A stretch of DNA of 64,000 bases from Caulobacter hibisci (lineage in GTDB: Bacteria; Pseudomonadota; Alphaproteobacteria; Caulobacterales; Caulobacteraceae), in NCBI RefSeq assembly GCF_016135805.1, contig NZ_JADWOX010000003.1, forward strand, positions 124,001 through 188,000. The letters run 5' to 3'. The notes under the pieces are model-generated. The model saw only the letters and a program-made list of their open reading frames with translations. It searched no databases and was not told where the DNA came from. Positions 1 through 9,085 of the stretch are shown piece after piece (within the stretch, counting starts at the first letter, position 1; every line of letters begins with the position of its first letter). Made by a program: the position numbers and the translations under genes.

Positions 1-1947
1 ACGATCGACGGCGTGCGCGACAGCGCCCAGTACAGCCGCTCGGACCCCTTCAACCTCGAACAGCTGGAAGTCGTGAACGGCGCCAACGGCGTCTATTCGG
101 GTTCGGGCTCGGTCGGCGGCACGATCAACATGGTCACCAAGCGCCCTGGCCGCCGCGACTCCATAGGCGTCAGCGCCGGCGTGGGCACCGAGGGCTATCT
201 GCGCGCCACGGTCGACGCCAACCAGCGCATCGGCGAGACGATCGCCGTCCGCCTGAACGCCATGGCCCACAAGAACGACGTGCCCGGTCGCGACGTGGAA
301 AAGTTCGAGCGCTGGGGCGTGGCGCCGTCGATCGTCTTCGGCCTGGAGGGCCCGACCCAGTTCACGATCCTCTACAGCCACCAGGAAGACACCAACACGC
401 CGCAGTATGGGGTGCCGTTCTATAACGGCCGCGCTCTGCCGGGAGTCGATCCCTCGAACTACTACGGCTACAGCAACGTCGACACCCAGGAGCAGACGGT
501 CGACGTCCTCACCGGCATCATCGAACATCGCTTCAGCGACAATTTCTCGATCCGCAACCTGGCGCGCTTCCAGAAGGTCACCCAGCTGACCATCGTCGAT
601 CCGCCGCAGGGGACCTTCTGCCTGGCCAACGGAACCAAGGCCGCCGCCTGGAGCCAGACCAACCTCACCGGCTTCACCGCCTGCCTGGCCACCGACCCCG
701 CCCCCGGCTTCTACCAGCCCAGCGGTCCGCGCGGAAACCTGCGGGATTCCGAGAACACCCTGCTCTACAACCAGACCGACGCGACCCTGAGCTTCACGAC
801 GGGCGCCCTGAAGCATCGTCTGGTGGTCGGCGCGGCCTTCCTCAGCGAGGACTTCCACCTCGACACCGGCAACGTCCTGCGTACCGCGACCGGCGGCGCG
901 GTGACCCTGCCGACGATGAACATCGCCAACCCGAACACGGTCTATGCCGGCCCGCGCAACTACTTCCGGTCCAGCATCCAGGACGGCGAGCGTCGCAACC
1001 AGTCGAGCTATGCGTTCGACAACGTCGAGCTCAGCGAGCAGTTCGCCTTCAACTTCGGCGTCCGTTACGAGTACAACGAAGGCGAGAACCGCACCGACAA
1101 CTACGCGACCACCGGCGTGGTGACCCCGGGCACGGTGTTCGGCAACGACGAGCATCTGGTCTCGTATCGCTTCGGCCTGGTCTACAAGCCGATCCCCAAC
1201 GCCAGCCTCTACCTGGCCTACGGCAACGCGCAGACCCCGTCGCAGGCGACGGTCAACGGCGCCGGCGCCTGCTCGGTCGCCACCTGCACGGTCGATCCCG
1301 AAGAGGCCGAGAACTTCGAGCTGGGCGGCAAGTGGGACCTGCACGGCGGCCGCCTGTCGCTGACCGCCTCGGTGTTCCGCAACGACCGCAGCAACTACAA
1401 GGTCGCCTCAGGCGATCCCACCGTGCCCGACCAGCAACTGGACGGCAGCGCGCGGGTCGACGGCGTGGCCCTGGGCGCTTCGGGTCGCCTCACCGACAAG
1501 TGGTCGGTGTTCGCCAACTACACCTATCTCGACAGCAAGGTGCTGCAGGGCGTGTCGGACTACAACGCGGCTCTGGGCCTGGACTTCACCAGGGGCGACC
1601 CGCTGACCAGCGTGCCCGATCACGCCTTCAGCCTGTTCACCACCTACGACCTGCCCCGCGACATCCAGGTCGGCTATGGCCTCACCTACCAAGGCGAATA
1701 CTACCTGACCCAGCACGGCCAGGTGACCGCCGTCCCGCCGGTGCGCACCAGCTTCCCGCTGGTCACGGCCGAGGACTACTGGGTGCATCGCGCCACGGTG
1801 TCGTGGCGGGTGAACCGGTCGCTGGACCTGCGCCTGAACGTCAACAACCTGTTCGACGAGGTCTATTACAACCGCGGCCGCAACAACGGCTGGGCCACGC
1901 CGGGCGAACGCCGCAGCGCGCGCCTGACCCTGAACTACCGCTTCTAA
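1..1947 (+). CDS. TonB-dependent siderophore-type receptor, C-terminal part (5' truncated by window edge)
   Basis: Outer-membrane receptor that would import a ferric siderophore or similar ligand using TonB energy. The frame is open from base 1, so the start and signal peptide lie outside the window. The first visible residues are the end of the plug domain, with LEVVNGANGVYSGSGSVGG followed by TINMVTKRP, the usual plug-to-barrel pattern. The remaining ~600 residues are alternating aromatic/polar barrel strands with long loops. The protein ends in the strand LTLNYRF with the C-terminal Phe typical of BAM substrates. A strong terminator follows 28 bases after the stop. Substrate cannot be told from sequence; the plug sequence resembles the FhuE/PupB-like ferric-siderophore group, but other TonB ligands are possible. 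Confidence 0.93.
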   Translation, partial: TIDGVRDSAQYSRSDPFNLEQLEVVNGANGVYSGSGSVGGTINMVTKRPGRRDSIGVSAGVGTEGYLRATVDANQRIGETIAVRLNAMAHKNDVPGRDVEKFERWGVAPSIVFGLEGPTQFTILYSHQEDTNTPQYGVPFYNGRALPGVDPSNYYGYSNVDTQEQTVDVLTGIIEHRFSDNFSIRNLARFQKVTQLTIVDPPQGTFCLANGTKAAAWSQTNLTGFTACLATDPAPGFYQPSGPRGNLRDSENTLLYNQTDATLSFTTGALKHRLVVGAAFLSEDFHLDTGNVLRTATGGAVTLPTMNIANPNTVYAGPRNYFRSSIQDGERRNQSSYAFDNVELSEQFAFNFGVRYEYNEGENRTDNYATTGVVTPGTVFGNDEHLVSYRFGLVYKPIPNASLYLAYGNAQTPSQATVNGAGACSVATCTVDPEEAENFELGGKWDLHGGRLSLTASVFRNDRSNYKVASGDPTVPDQQLDGSARVDGVALGASGRLTDKWSVFANYTYLDSKVLQGVSDYNAALGLDFTRGDPLTSVPDHAFSLFTTYDLPRDIQVGYGLTYQGEYYLTQHGQVTAVPPVRTSFPLVTAEDYWVHRATVSWRVNRSLDLRLNVNNLFDEVYYNRGRNNGWATPGERRSARLTLNYRF

Positions 1948-1975
1948 GGTCGACGTCTCCACACGTCGATCAAGA

Positions 1976-2006
1976 CCCCGCCCGGAGCGATCCGGGCGGG
2001 GTTTTT
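1976..2006 (+). terminator. Rho-independent terminator of the TonB receptor gene
   Basis: A perfect 10-bp GC stem (1976-1985 with 1992-2001), a 6-base loop and five T residues at 2002-2006. Confidence 0.92.
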
Positions 2007-2115
2007 CGTTCCTGGACGCGGGGGTGCGAAATTCTTCGCCCTGCACGGTCGAACGCCAACCTAAAGTTTACCCTTGCACGCGACGATCCGCCTCACCTTC
2101 CGCCGGGAGTTGGGA

Positions 2116-4788
2116 TTGTCCTCGCCGCCCTCGCCAGACACGCCGCCCGCGCCTCTGAGCCAGGCCGAGAGCGCCCAATGGTTCTTCGAGAACGCCCACG
2201 ACCTGTTCGCCGTCGTGGTCGAGGGCCGCTTCGTCACCGTCAATCCGGCCTGGACCCGACTGACCGGCTGGGCGACCGCCGAGCTGATCGGCCAGCCGGC
2301 CTTCGACTTCGTCGATCGCGAGCACCACGCCGAGCTGGCCGAGGCCAGCAAGGTGATCCGCGCCATGGGCGGAACCGTGCTACGCGTGCAGATGGTCTGC
2401 AAGGACGGCCGCCGCGTCTGGCTGGAGGCGCACGTGCGCCTGGGTCCGGCCGGCGAGATGGTCGGCACCCTGCGCGACATTTCGGTCGAGGTGGCGCGCA
2501 AGGCCGAGCAGGCCGTCTCGCGCCGCACCCGCGACATGCTGGCCTCGGCGGCCGGCGTGGGCGTCTGGAGCTTCGATCCCGTCACCCAGCGCATAGACTG
2601 GTCGAGCGACATCCTCAGCCTGACGGGACTGCGTCCCGAGCAGGTCTCGACCCCGGACACGTTCTACGCCCAGCTCGACGAGCCCGAGCGCAGCCGCGTG
2701 CGGGCGACCTTCACCCGCGCCGTGCGCACCGGCCAAGGCGGCACGATCGAGCATCACATGCGCGGCGCCACAGGCCAGAAGTTCTCGTTTCGCGCCACCT
2801 TCCAGACCGAGCCGCGGCCGGGCGGCGTGTTCGCCCTGCGCGGCATCTCGCAGAACATCACCGAGGTCGCCCGCGACCGGGACCTGGCCCGCTGGGGCGA
2901 GCAGAAGTCGCGCCGGCTGGTCGAGAGCGCGCCCTTCGCCGTGGCCCTCTACGACCGCGACCTGCGCCTGAAGGTGGTCAGCCCGCGCTTCCTGGAGATC
3001 TTCCAGGCGACCGAGGCCGAGGTCGTCGGCAAGTCGCTGCAGGAACTGACCTACGGCGCCCGCAAGCGCTTCGTCGCCGCCGTCGAGCGCGCCCTCACCG
3101 GCCAGACCGTGGTCCGCCGCGAGGACAGCCTGACCGACGGCCAGGGCCGCGAGCATCGCCTGCGCTGGGAGGCTCGCCCGTGGCGCGACGCCACCGGGGC
3201 CATCGCTGGCGTCATCACCTACATGGACGACGTCACCGCCCTGGCCGACGCCCGCCGCGAGGCCCGCGCCAACGCCCGGCGGCTGAAGACCGCCCTCGGC
3301 GCGGCCCAGGCCGGGGTCTACGAGATCGACCACGTCGAGAAGTCGTTCTGGGCCTCGCCCGAGTTCCATCGCATCCTGGGCGGCCGCATCACCTTCGACG
3401 ACGTGCGCCAGGCCATCTGGCCGATGATCCGCTCCGAGGACGTGGCCGCCGTCTACGCCGCCGGCGCGGTCGGCCGCTGGGGCGAGCGGGCCTTCGACGC
3501 CCGGGTCGTGCGCCCCAACGGCGAGGAGCGCTGGATCCGGCTGTTCCACGAGGTGCGCCGCGACGCCTCCGGTCGGGTGCGCAAGGCCTACGGCCTGGTG
3601 CTGGACATCGACGAGCAGAAGCGCGCCGAGCTGGCCCTGGTCGAGGCCGAACGCGCCGCCCAGGCCGCCAACGAAGCCAAGGCCCAGTTCCTGGCCAATA
3701 TGAGCCACGAGATCCGCACGCCGATGAACGGGGTGCTGGGGATCATCCACCTGCTCAAGCGCCAGGGACTGTCGGCGGAGGCCGATCACCTGCTGGGCGA
3801 GGCCCTGGCCTGCGGCCGCATGCTCTCGACCCTGCTCGACGACATCATCGACTTCTCGCGGATCGAGGCCGGCCGGCTGGACGTGACGCCCGAGCCGATC
3901 GATCCGGCCGAACTGGTGCGCGGCGTCGCGCGGCTGCTGCGCGCCCAGGCCGAGCACAAGGGCCTGGCCCTGATCGTCGAGGCTCCGGACGTCGGCATCG
4001 TGCTGGCCGACCCCACCCGGCTGCGACAGGCCCTGTTCAACCTGGTCGGCAACGCCGTGAAGTTCACCCTGTCGGGCTCGGTGGCCCTGCGCCTGCGCCG
4101 GCTGCCCGATGATCGCCTGGTCTTCGAGGTGGCCGACACCGGCGTCGGCATCGCGGCCGAGGCTCAGGCGCGGCTGTTCCAGCGCTTCCAGCAGGCCGAC
4201 GCCAGCACCACCCGCCGCTTCGGCGGCTCGGGCCTGGGCCTGGCCATCACCCGTCGCCTGGCCCAGATGATGGGCGGCGAAGTCGACTTCACCTCGGCAG
4301 AGGGCGAGGGCTCGACCTTCCGCCTGACCATCGCCGCCCCGCCGGTCGCCCAAGCCCCGCAGGACGACGCCGCCGGCGAGCGCATGCTGGAAGGCCTGAA
4401 GATCCTGGTGGTCGAGGACAACGCCACCAACCGCATGGTCGCGCGCCGGATCCTGGAGATGCTCGGCGCGGCGGTCGAGACCGCCGAGGACGGCCTGTCG
4501 GGGGTCGAGGCGGCCGAGCGCGGCTTCGACCTGATCTTGATGGACGTGCAGATGCCCGGCGTCGACGGGCTGGAGGCCTCGCGCCGCATCCGCGCCCTGC
4601 CCGGCCCGGTCGGCGCCACGCCGATCGTCGCCCTGACCGCCAACGTCCTGGCCCACCAGCGCGCCACCTACCTGGCCGCCGGCATGAACGGCGTGGCCGC
4701 CAAGCCGATCTCGCCCACGGCCCTGCTGGCCGAGATCGTCCGCGTGGCCGAGACCGCGGCGACGACGGCGAAGGCGGCCATCGCCTGA
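2116..4788 (+). CDS. Soluble hybrid sensor histidine kinase/response regulator with several PAS domains
   Basis: Cytoplasmic hybrid two-component kinase; no transmembrane segment is visible, so the signal is probably intracellular. Four PAS-like units fill roughly the first 510 residues (starts near SAQWFFENAHDLF, TRDMLASAAGVGVW, RRLVESAPFAV and LKTALGAAQAGVY). Then come HisKA (MSHEIRTPMNGV, phosphoacceptor His about 531), HATPase (NLVGNAVKF, DTGVGIA, GGSGLGLAI) and a receiver (VVEDNATNRMVARRIL, phosphoacceptor Asp about 810 in LMDVQMPG). The reading frame is open from a TTG at 2074, but I prefer the TTG at 2116 because GGGAG at 2105-2109 lies 6 bases before it. No partner regulator or Hpt gene is adjacent, and the ligand is unknown. 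The neighbouring receptor has its own terminator, so co-transcription is unlikely. Confidence 0.88.
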   Translation: MSSPPSPDTPPAPLSQAESAQWFFENAHDLFAVVVEGRFVTVNPAWTRLTGWATAELIGQPAFDFVDREHHAELAEASKVIRAMGGTVLRVQMVCKDGRRVWLEAHVRLGPAGEMVGTLRDISVEVARKAEQAVSRRTRDMLASAAGVGVWSFDPVTQRIDWSSDILSLTGLRPEQVSTPDTFYAQLDEPERSRVRATFTRAVRTGQGGTIEHHMRGATGQKFSFRATFQTEPRPGGVFALRGISQNITEVARDRDLARWGEQKSRRLVESAPFAVALYDRDLRLKVVSPRFLEIFQATEAEVVGKSLQELTYGARKRFVAAVERALTGQTVVRREDSLTDGQGREHRLRWEARPWRDATGAIAGVITYMDDVTALADARREARANARRLKTALGAAQAGVYEIDHVEKSFWASPEFHRILGGRITFDDVRQAIWPMIRSEDVAAVYAAGAVGRWGERAFDARVVRPNGEERWIRLFHEVRRDASGRVRKAYGLVLDIDEQKRAELALVEAERAAQAANEAKAQFLANMSHEIRTPMNGVLGIIHLLKRQGLSAEADHLLGEALACGRMLSTLLDDIIDFSRIEAGRLDVTPEPIDPAELVRGVARLLRAQAEHKGLALIVEAPDVGIVLADPTRLRQALFNLVGNAVKFTLSGSVALRLRRLPDDRLVFEVADTGVGIAAEAQARLFQRFQQADASTTRRFGGSGLGLAITRRLAQMMGGEVDFTSAEGEGSTFRLTIAAPPVAQAPQDDAAGERMLEGLKILVVEDNATNRMVARRILEMLGAAVETAEDGLSGVEAAERGFDLILMDVQMPGVDGLEASRRIRALPGPVGATPIVALTANVLAHQRATYLAAGMNGVAAKPISPTALLAEIVRVAETAATTAKAAIA

Positions 4789-4887
4789 CGCCAGGCGAGC
4801 AGACAGCGTTCGTCGACCATCGCTCCCAAGGCTTTCCACGACGCGGCGTTCCAGGCTAATCCTCCAGGCAATTAGGGGGATTTCCGA

Positions 4888-6555
4888 ATGACGGAAACGA
4901 CGGGCGGCCAAGGTCGCGGAGACGGCGCCTCGATGCGCACCGTGGTGGCGGCCTCGTCGGCCGGCACGGCCTTCGAGTGGTACGACTTCTTCATCTTCGG
5001 CAGCCTGGCCCAGGTCATCTCCAAGACCTTCTTCACGGGCCTGTCCGACACCGCCGGCTATGTCGCCGCCCTGGCGCTGTTCGGGGTCGGCTTCGCGTTC
5101 CGGCCGCTCGGCGCGCTCGTCTTCGGCAAGATCGGCGACCAGGCCGGCCGCAAGGGCGCGTTTCTGGCCACCGTGCTGCTGATGGGCGGCGCGACCTTCG
5201 CCATCGCCCTGCTGCCCACCTTCAAGCAGGCGGGGATCATCGCCCCGATCCTGCTGATCATCCTGCGCTGCGTGCAGGGCTTCGCCCTGGGCGGCGAGTA
5301 CGGCGGGGCGGCGATCTACGTCGCCGAGCACTCGCCGGCCGGCCAGCGCGGCCGGGCGACCTCGTGGGTGCAGAGTTCGGCGTCCCTGGGCCTGTTCGCG
5401 GCGCTGCTCGTCATCCTGGCGACCCGCTGGCTGCTGGGCGCCCTCGTCGGCCCCGAAGCCTTCGACGCCTGGGGCTGGCGCATCCCGTTCGCCGTTTCGA
5501 TCGGCCTGCTGGCGGTCTCGGTCTGGATGCGCCTCAAGCTCAGCGAAAGCCCGACCTTCGCCCGCATGAAGGAAGAGGGCGCCGCGTCCAAGGCGCCCTA
5601 CGCCGAAGCCTTCGGCCAATGGAAGAACCTTAAGCTCGTGCTGCTGGCCTTCTTCGCCGTCATGTCGGCCCAAGGGGCGGTCTGGTACACGACCTTCTTC
5701 TACATCCAGACCTTCATGGAAAAGTTCCTGAAGGTCGCGCCCGCCACCATCAACGGCCTGATGATGGCGGCCGCGGCGGTCAGCGCGGTGCTCTACGTGG
5801 TGTTCGGCGCCCTGTCGGACCGGATCGGCCGCAAGCCGGTGATGCTGGGCGGCATGACCCTGGCCCTGGTCTTCTATTTCCCCGGCTTCCATCTGCTGGA
5901 GCGCGCCGCCAACCCGGCCCTGGCCGAGGCCTCGGCCCGGGCACCGGTCAGCGTCACGGCCGATCCCGGCGACTGCGCCCTGCAGTTCGACCCCATCGGC
6001 AAGGCCGCCTTCGTCTCGTCCTGCGACATCGCCAAGAGCAGCCTGGCCAACGCCGGCGTCTCCTACGCCAACCAGGCCGGCCCGGTGGGTTCGCCGGCCG
6101 TCGTCCAGATCGGCGAGACGCGCATCGTCTCGAAAAGCGCCAAGGGCCTGCCCCCGCAGGAGGCCAAGGCCGTAAAGGCCGCCGGCGAAGCGGCGATCAA
6201 GGCGGCGCTGGCCAAGGCCGGCTATCCGACCGTCGCGGACCGGGCCCGCATCAACCTCTGGGGCGTGTTCGGCGTCCTGCTGGTGTTCGTGATCGGAGCC
6301 ACGGCCCTCTATGGCCCGCTGGCCGCGGCGCTCGTGGAGCTGTTCCCGACGAAGGTGCGCTACACGGCCCTGTCGCTGCCCTACCACATCGGCACGGGCT
6401 GGATCGGCGGCTTCGTGCCGTTCAGCGCCTTCGCCATCGTCGCGGCGGTGGGGGATATCTATGCGGGGCTCTGGTACCCGGTGGTCTTCACCCTGATCAG
6501 CGTGCTGACGACGCTGTTCCTGCTGCCGGAGACGAAGGGGCGGTCGCTGGATTGA
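4888..6555 (+). CDS. MFS transporter of the metabolite:H+ symporter (MHS) type with a periplasmic insert
   Basis: Inner-membrane secondary transporter of 555 residues. The N-terminus (SSAGTAFEWYDFFIFG), the RCVQGFALGGEYGGAA motif and DRIGRKP between TM8 and TM9 are typical of the MHS family (ProP, ShiA, KgtP relatives). The ATG follows AGGGGGA at 4873-4879 at good spacing. The protein is over 100 residues longer than ProP-like members. The extra part, residues about 340-450, lies between TM9 and TM10, predicted periplasmic, with Cys363 and Cys379 that could form a disulfide. Substrate cannot be assigned; dicarboxylates, shikimate-like acids or betaines are the family range. Confidence 0.9.
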   Translation: MTETTGGQGRGDGASMRTVVAASSAGTAFEWYDFFIFGSLAQVISKTFFTGLSDTAGYVAALALFGVGFAFRPLGALVFGKIGDQAGRKGAFLATVLLMGGATFAIALLPTFKQAGIIAPILLIILRCVQGFALGGEYGGAAIYVAEHSPAGQRGRATSWVQSSASLGLFAALLVILATRWLLGALVGPEAFDAWGWRIPFAVSIGLLAVSVWMRLKLSESPTFARMKEEGAASKAPYAEAFGQWKNLKLVLLAFFAVMSAQGAVWYTTFFYIQTFMEKFLKVAPATINGLMMAAAAVSAVLYVVFGALSDRIGRKPVMLGGMTLALVFYFPGFHLLERAANPALAEASARAPVSVTADPGDCALQFDPIGKAAFVSSCDIAKSSLANAGVSYANQAGPVGSPAVVQIGETRIVSKSAKGLPPQEAKAVKAAGEAAIKAALAKAGYPTVADRARINLWGVFGVLLVFVIGATALYGPLAAALVELFPTKVRYTALSLPYHIGTGWIGGFVPFSAFAIVAAVGDIYAGLWYPVVFTLISVLTTLFLLPETKGRSLD

Positions 6556-6567
6556 AGCAGCCTTAGG

Positions 6568-6590
6568 AAAACCTCTCCCGTGGGGAGAGG
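6568..6590 (-). terminator. Terminator of the heparinase-like gene
   Basis: On the minus strand, 6 bases after the stop at 6597, an 8-bp stem (6583-6590 with 6572-6579) is followed by TTTT (6571-6568). It lies between two converging genes. Its core resembles the constant hairpin of the composite repeats elsewhere in this window. Confidence 0.75.
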
Positions 6591-6596
6591 GGCAGT

Positions 6597-8357
6597 TTAG
6601 TGATCCGCCGCGCGCGCCAGCTTCCAGCGGATCTTGGCGCCCTTCTCGGCGCGGACCTGGCTCTTGAGCACGATCACCCCGGCCTGCCGGGCATGGCCGT
6701 GGTCGAAATGGGGAGCCGCCAGCACCGACACGTCGGGAGCATCGTTGCGCAGCCACCAGCCGATGTTGGACGGGCCCTTGATCAGCACGCTCTTGCCGTC
6801 GCGCGCCAGGGAGGCGCGGGCGTCGGGATGCAGGTGGAAGCTGATCTTGAAGGGGTGGTAGCGACGCGGGCCGTCGGCCTTGGCCTCGGCCATCGGGATC
6901 AGGCTGTCCTCGCCCCGCAGTTCGTCGGCGGCGAGGTCGAGGAACAGGCGGCGGGCGTGCTTGAGGCCCAGACGCCGCCAGCCGTCATGGACGATGTCGA
7001 GCCAGACGCCCTGCTCGCCGTCGTGGCGGCGGGATTCGACGCTGGTCGCGCCGTCCACCAGCCAAGGGCCGAGGGCCGTCGCTCGGAAGCCCGACAAAGG
7101 CCGGCCGGCCGAGCCGTCGCCCACCGACACGGTCGAGGCGGCGTCGGACAGCCGGAACGCCTGGGCGTTGGCGGCCTCGGGGCTCCAGCCGCTGGAGGTG
7201 ATCAGCCGGTCCTTGCCGCAGATGATCTCCAGGGCCGCCGGCTGGGCGCAGGCCGAGCGGCTCAGCGCGCCGACGGGCGGTGCGCCGGCGTCGGCCATCA
7301 CCTGGATCGTGCCGCCCTGCATCTTCTGGAAGCCGGCGTGGGGCATGTCCATCGGCGGCTGCGGGCCGTGGTCGTCATGGGCGAGGGCTGCGGCGATGCG
7401 GGGCTGCTCGATCGCCTCGCCGCCATGGAAGGCCGCCAGCCGGCCGTCGGCGAGGGTGAAGAAGCGCGCGCCCGACGACAGCCGGTCGATGGCCCGGCTC
7501 ATCGCCTCGGGCGTCGGCCGGCCGCGCTGGCCCAGGGCGTCATCGAGGGTCAGCAGGTCGAACAGAAGTTCCAGCCCGGCCTCGGGCGAGCGCGACGCGT
7601 GGCCGCCGTCGGCCAGGACGATCGTGTCGAGCTCGCGCTGCACGCGTCGCAGCCCCTCGCCCATCAGCCGGTCGCTGGCCTTGCCGACCAGGGCCGTGCC
7701 GGCGATCGTCACCACCACCGCCCGTTCGAGCACGCGGTCGGGGGCGTCCGAGGCCTTCAGCAGCTGGCGGGCGCCGCGGGCGATGTCGAGGGCCAGGGCG
7801 GTCGCCTCGGCGTCCGACGCGCCCGGCGAAAGCGTCTTTGCGGCGCAGGCCAGGTGAAAGGTGCGTCGCTCCAGGCATTCGCCCGACCACGAAAACTGGT
7901 TCCAGGTTCCAAACACCCGCCGCCAGTCCTGGATCAGGCGCAGAGCCCGGCGCGCGCCCTCGGGCCCCTGGGCCAGCAGGTTCGGCAACCAATCGAAGCG
8001 GTGCAGGGCGATGGCGAAGGCGCGCGAGGGGCTGGGGGTGTCGAAGGGATCGCCTTCGGCCCCGACCCGCAGGCTCTCGTCATGCAGCGTGAGGACCCCG
8101 TCGAGCAGCTGGCGGCCGCGATGGGCGTCGACCGGACGGGGATCGTGCGGCCGGGCCGCAAGACCGACCGGCTTGGGATTGGAGATCAGCGCCCGATGCG
8201 GCGGCGAGCCGAACCACTCGCGCTCGAACCCGGCGCGGGCCGAGGCGGCGATCGATCGCGCCAGCACCACGCCGCGCCGCAAAGGACGCCCCGGGGAACG
8301 TCCGTTCGGACGCCCGGCGGCCTTGGAAGCGGAGGGCGTGTCGGGCGCGCCGTTCAT
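6597..8357 (-). CDS. Heparinase II/III family protein
   Basis: A 586-residue protein with the two-part layout I associate with bacterial heparinase II/III-like proteins: an alpha-helical toroid in the N-terminal half (for example FGTWNQFSWSGECLERRTFH) and a beta-rich C-terminal lyase domain from about residue 330 (HDDHGPQPPMDMPHAGFQKMQ onwards). Such enzymes cleave acidic polysaccharides by beta-elimination. No signal peptide is visible, so an intracellular or surface-polysaccharide-linked role is possible. The start lies 9 bases after the rpe stop, so it belongs to the rsmB-rpe run. Family membership is fairly clear; substrate and activity are not. Confidence 0.8.
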   Translation of the reverse strand: MNGAPDTPSASKAAGRPNGRSPGRPLRRGVVLARSIAASARAGFEREWFGSPPHRALISNPKPVGLAARPHDPRPVDAHRGRQLLDGVLTLHDESLRVGAEGDPFDTPSPSRAFAIALHRFDWLPNLLAQGPEGARRALRLIQDWRRVFGTWNQFSWSGECLERRTFHLACAAKTLSPGASDAEATALALDIARGARQLLKASDAPDRVLERAVVVTIAGTALVGKASDRLMGEGLRRVQRELDTIVLADGGHASRSPEAGLELLFDLLTLDDALGQRGRPTPEAMSRAIDRLSSGARFFTLADGRLAAFHGGEAIEQPRIAAALAHDDHGPQPPMDMPHAGFQKMQGGTIQVMADAGAPPVGALSRSACAQPAALEIICGKDRLITSSGWSPEAANAQAFRLSDAASTVSVGDGSAGRPLSGFRATALGPWLVDGATSVESRRHDGEQGVWLDIVHDGWRRLGLKHARRLFLDLAADELRGEDSLIPMAEAKADGPRRYHPFKISFHLHPDARASLARDGKSVLIKGPSNIGWWLRNDAPDVSVLAAPHFDHGHARQAGVIVLKSQVRAEKGAKIRWKLARAADH

Positions 8358-8366
8358 GCGGTGGCG

Positions 8367-9026
8367 TCAGTCCCCTTTGAGGGCGCGGATATTGGCGGCG
8401 TAGGCGTCCGGACCGCCCTTGAACACCGCCGAGCCGGCCACCAGGGCCGTGGCGCCGGCGGCGACGCACTGGGGCGCGGTGACCGGGGTCACCCCGCCGT
8501 CGACCTCGACGATGACGTCCAGGCCCTGGGCGTCGATCAGCTTGCGCAGGGCTTCGACCTTGCGCAGCTGGCCGGGAATGAAGCTCTGGCCGCCGAAGCC
8601 GGGGTTGACCGACATGACCAGCACCAGGTCGACGTCCTCCAGGATCCATTCAACGTGGTCGAGGCTGGTCGAGGGGTTGAACACCACCCCGGCCTTGGCG
8701 CCCAGCTGGCGGATGCGCTTGAGCGAGCGGTGCAGGTGCGGGCCGGCTTCCGGGTGGATGCTGATGATGTCGGCGCCGGCCTCGCGGAAGGCTTCCAGAT
8801 ACGGATCGGCCGGGCTGATCATCAGGTGCACGTCGAACGGGATCTTGGCGTGCGGCCGGATGGCTTTGACGATGTCGGGGCCGAGCGTGATGTTCGGCAC
8901 GAAATGGCCGTCCATGACGTCGACATGCACCCAGTCGGCGCCGGCCGCCTCGATGGCGGCGACTTCGGCGCCCAACTTGGCGAAGTCGGAGGCGAGGATC
9001 GACGGAGCGATGATCGGCGCGGTCAT
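8367..9026 (-). CDS. rpe: Ribulose-phosphate 3-epimerase
   Basis: Interconverts D-ribulose 5-phosphate and D-xylulose 5-phosphate in the pentose phosphate pathway, as a cytoplasmic TIM barrel. At 219 residues it has the normal family length. Motifs in order are APSILASDF, HVDVMDGHFVPN (metal ligands His34 and Asp36), FDVHLMI (His67), VNPGFGGQSF on the phosphate-binding loop, and EVDGGV (Asp176). The ATG at 9026 begins MTAPIIAPSIL, matching the family N-terminus. It lies between rsmB (59-base gap) and the heparinase gene (9-base gap) on the same strand. Confidence 0.97.
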   Translation of the reverse strand: MTAPIIAPSILASDFAKLGAEVAAIEAAGADWVHVDVMDGHFVPNITLGPDIVKAIRPHAKIPFDVHLMISPADPYLEAFREAGADIISIHPEAGPHLHRSLKRIRQLGAKAGVVFNPSTSLDHVEWILEDVDLVLVMSVNPGFGGQSFIPGQLRKVEALRKLIDAQGLDVIVEVDGGVTPVTAPQCVAAGATALVAGSAVFKGGPDAYAANIRALKGD

Positions 9027-9085
9027 GGTGTTCCTGGCTTACCGGGCAAAGGCTCGCGCCACAAGCGAGCGGTTGAGTTGCAGCC

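Noticed and set aside
1332..4112. A 926-codon plus-strand frame across the receptor and the kinase
   Set aside because: It overlaps both real genes in another frame, crosses a strong terminator and reads as Arg/Pro-rich filler.
2380..6756. A 1458-codon open frame on the minus strand across the kinase and transporter
   Set aside because: It is an antisense shadow of two well-supported genes with low-complexity Gly/Arg/Asp composition.
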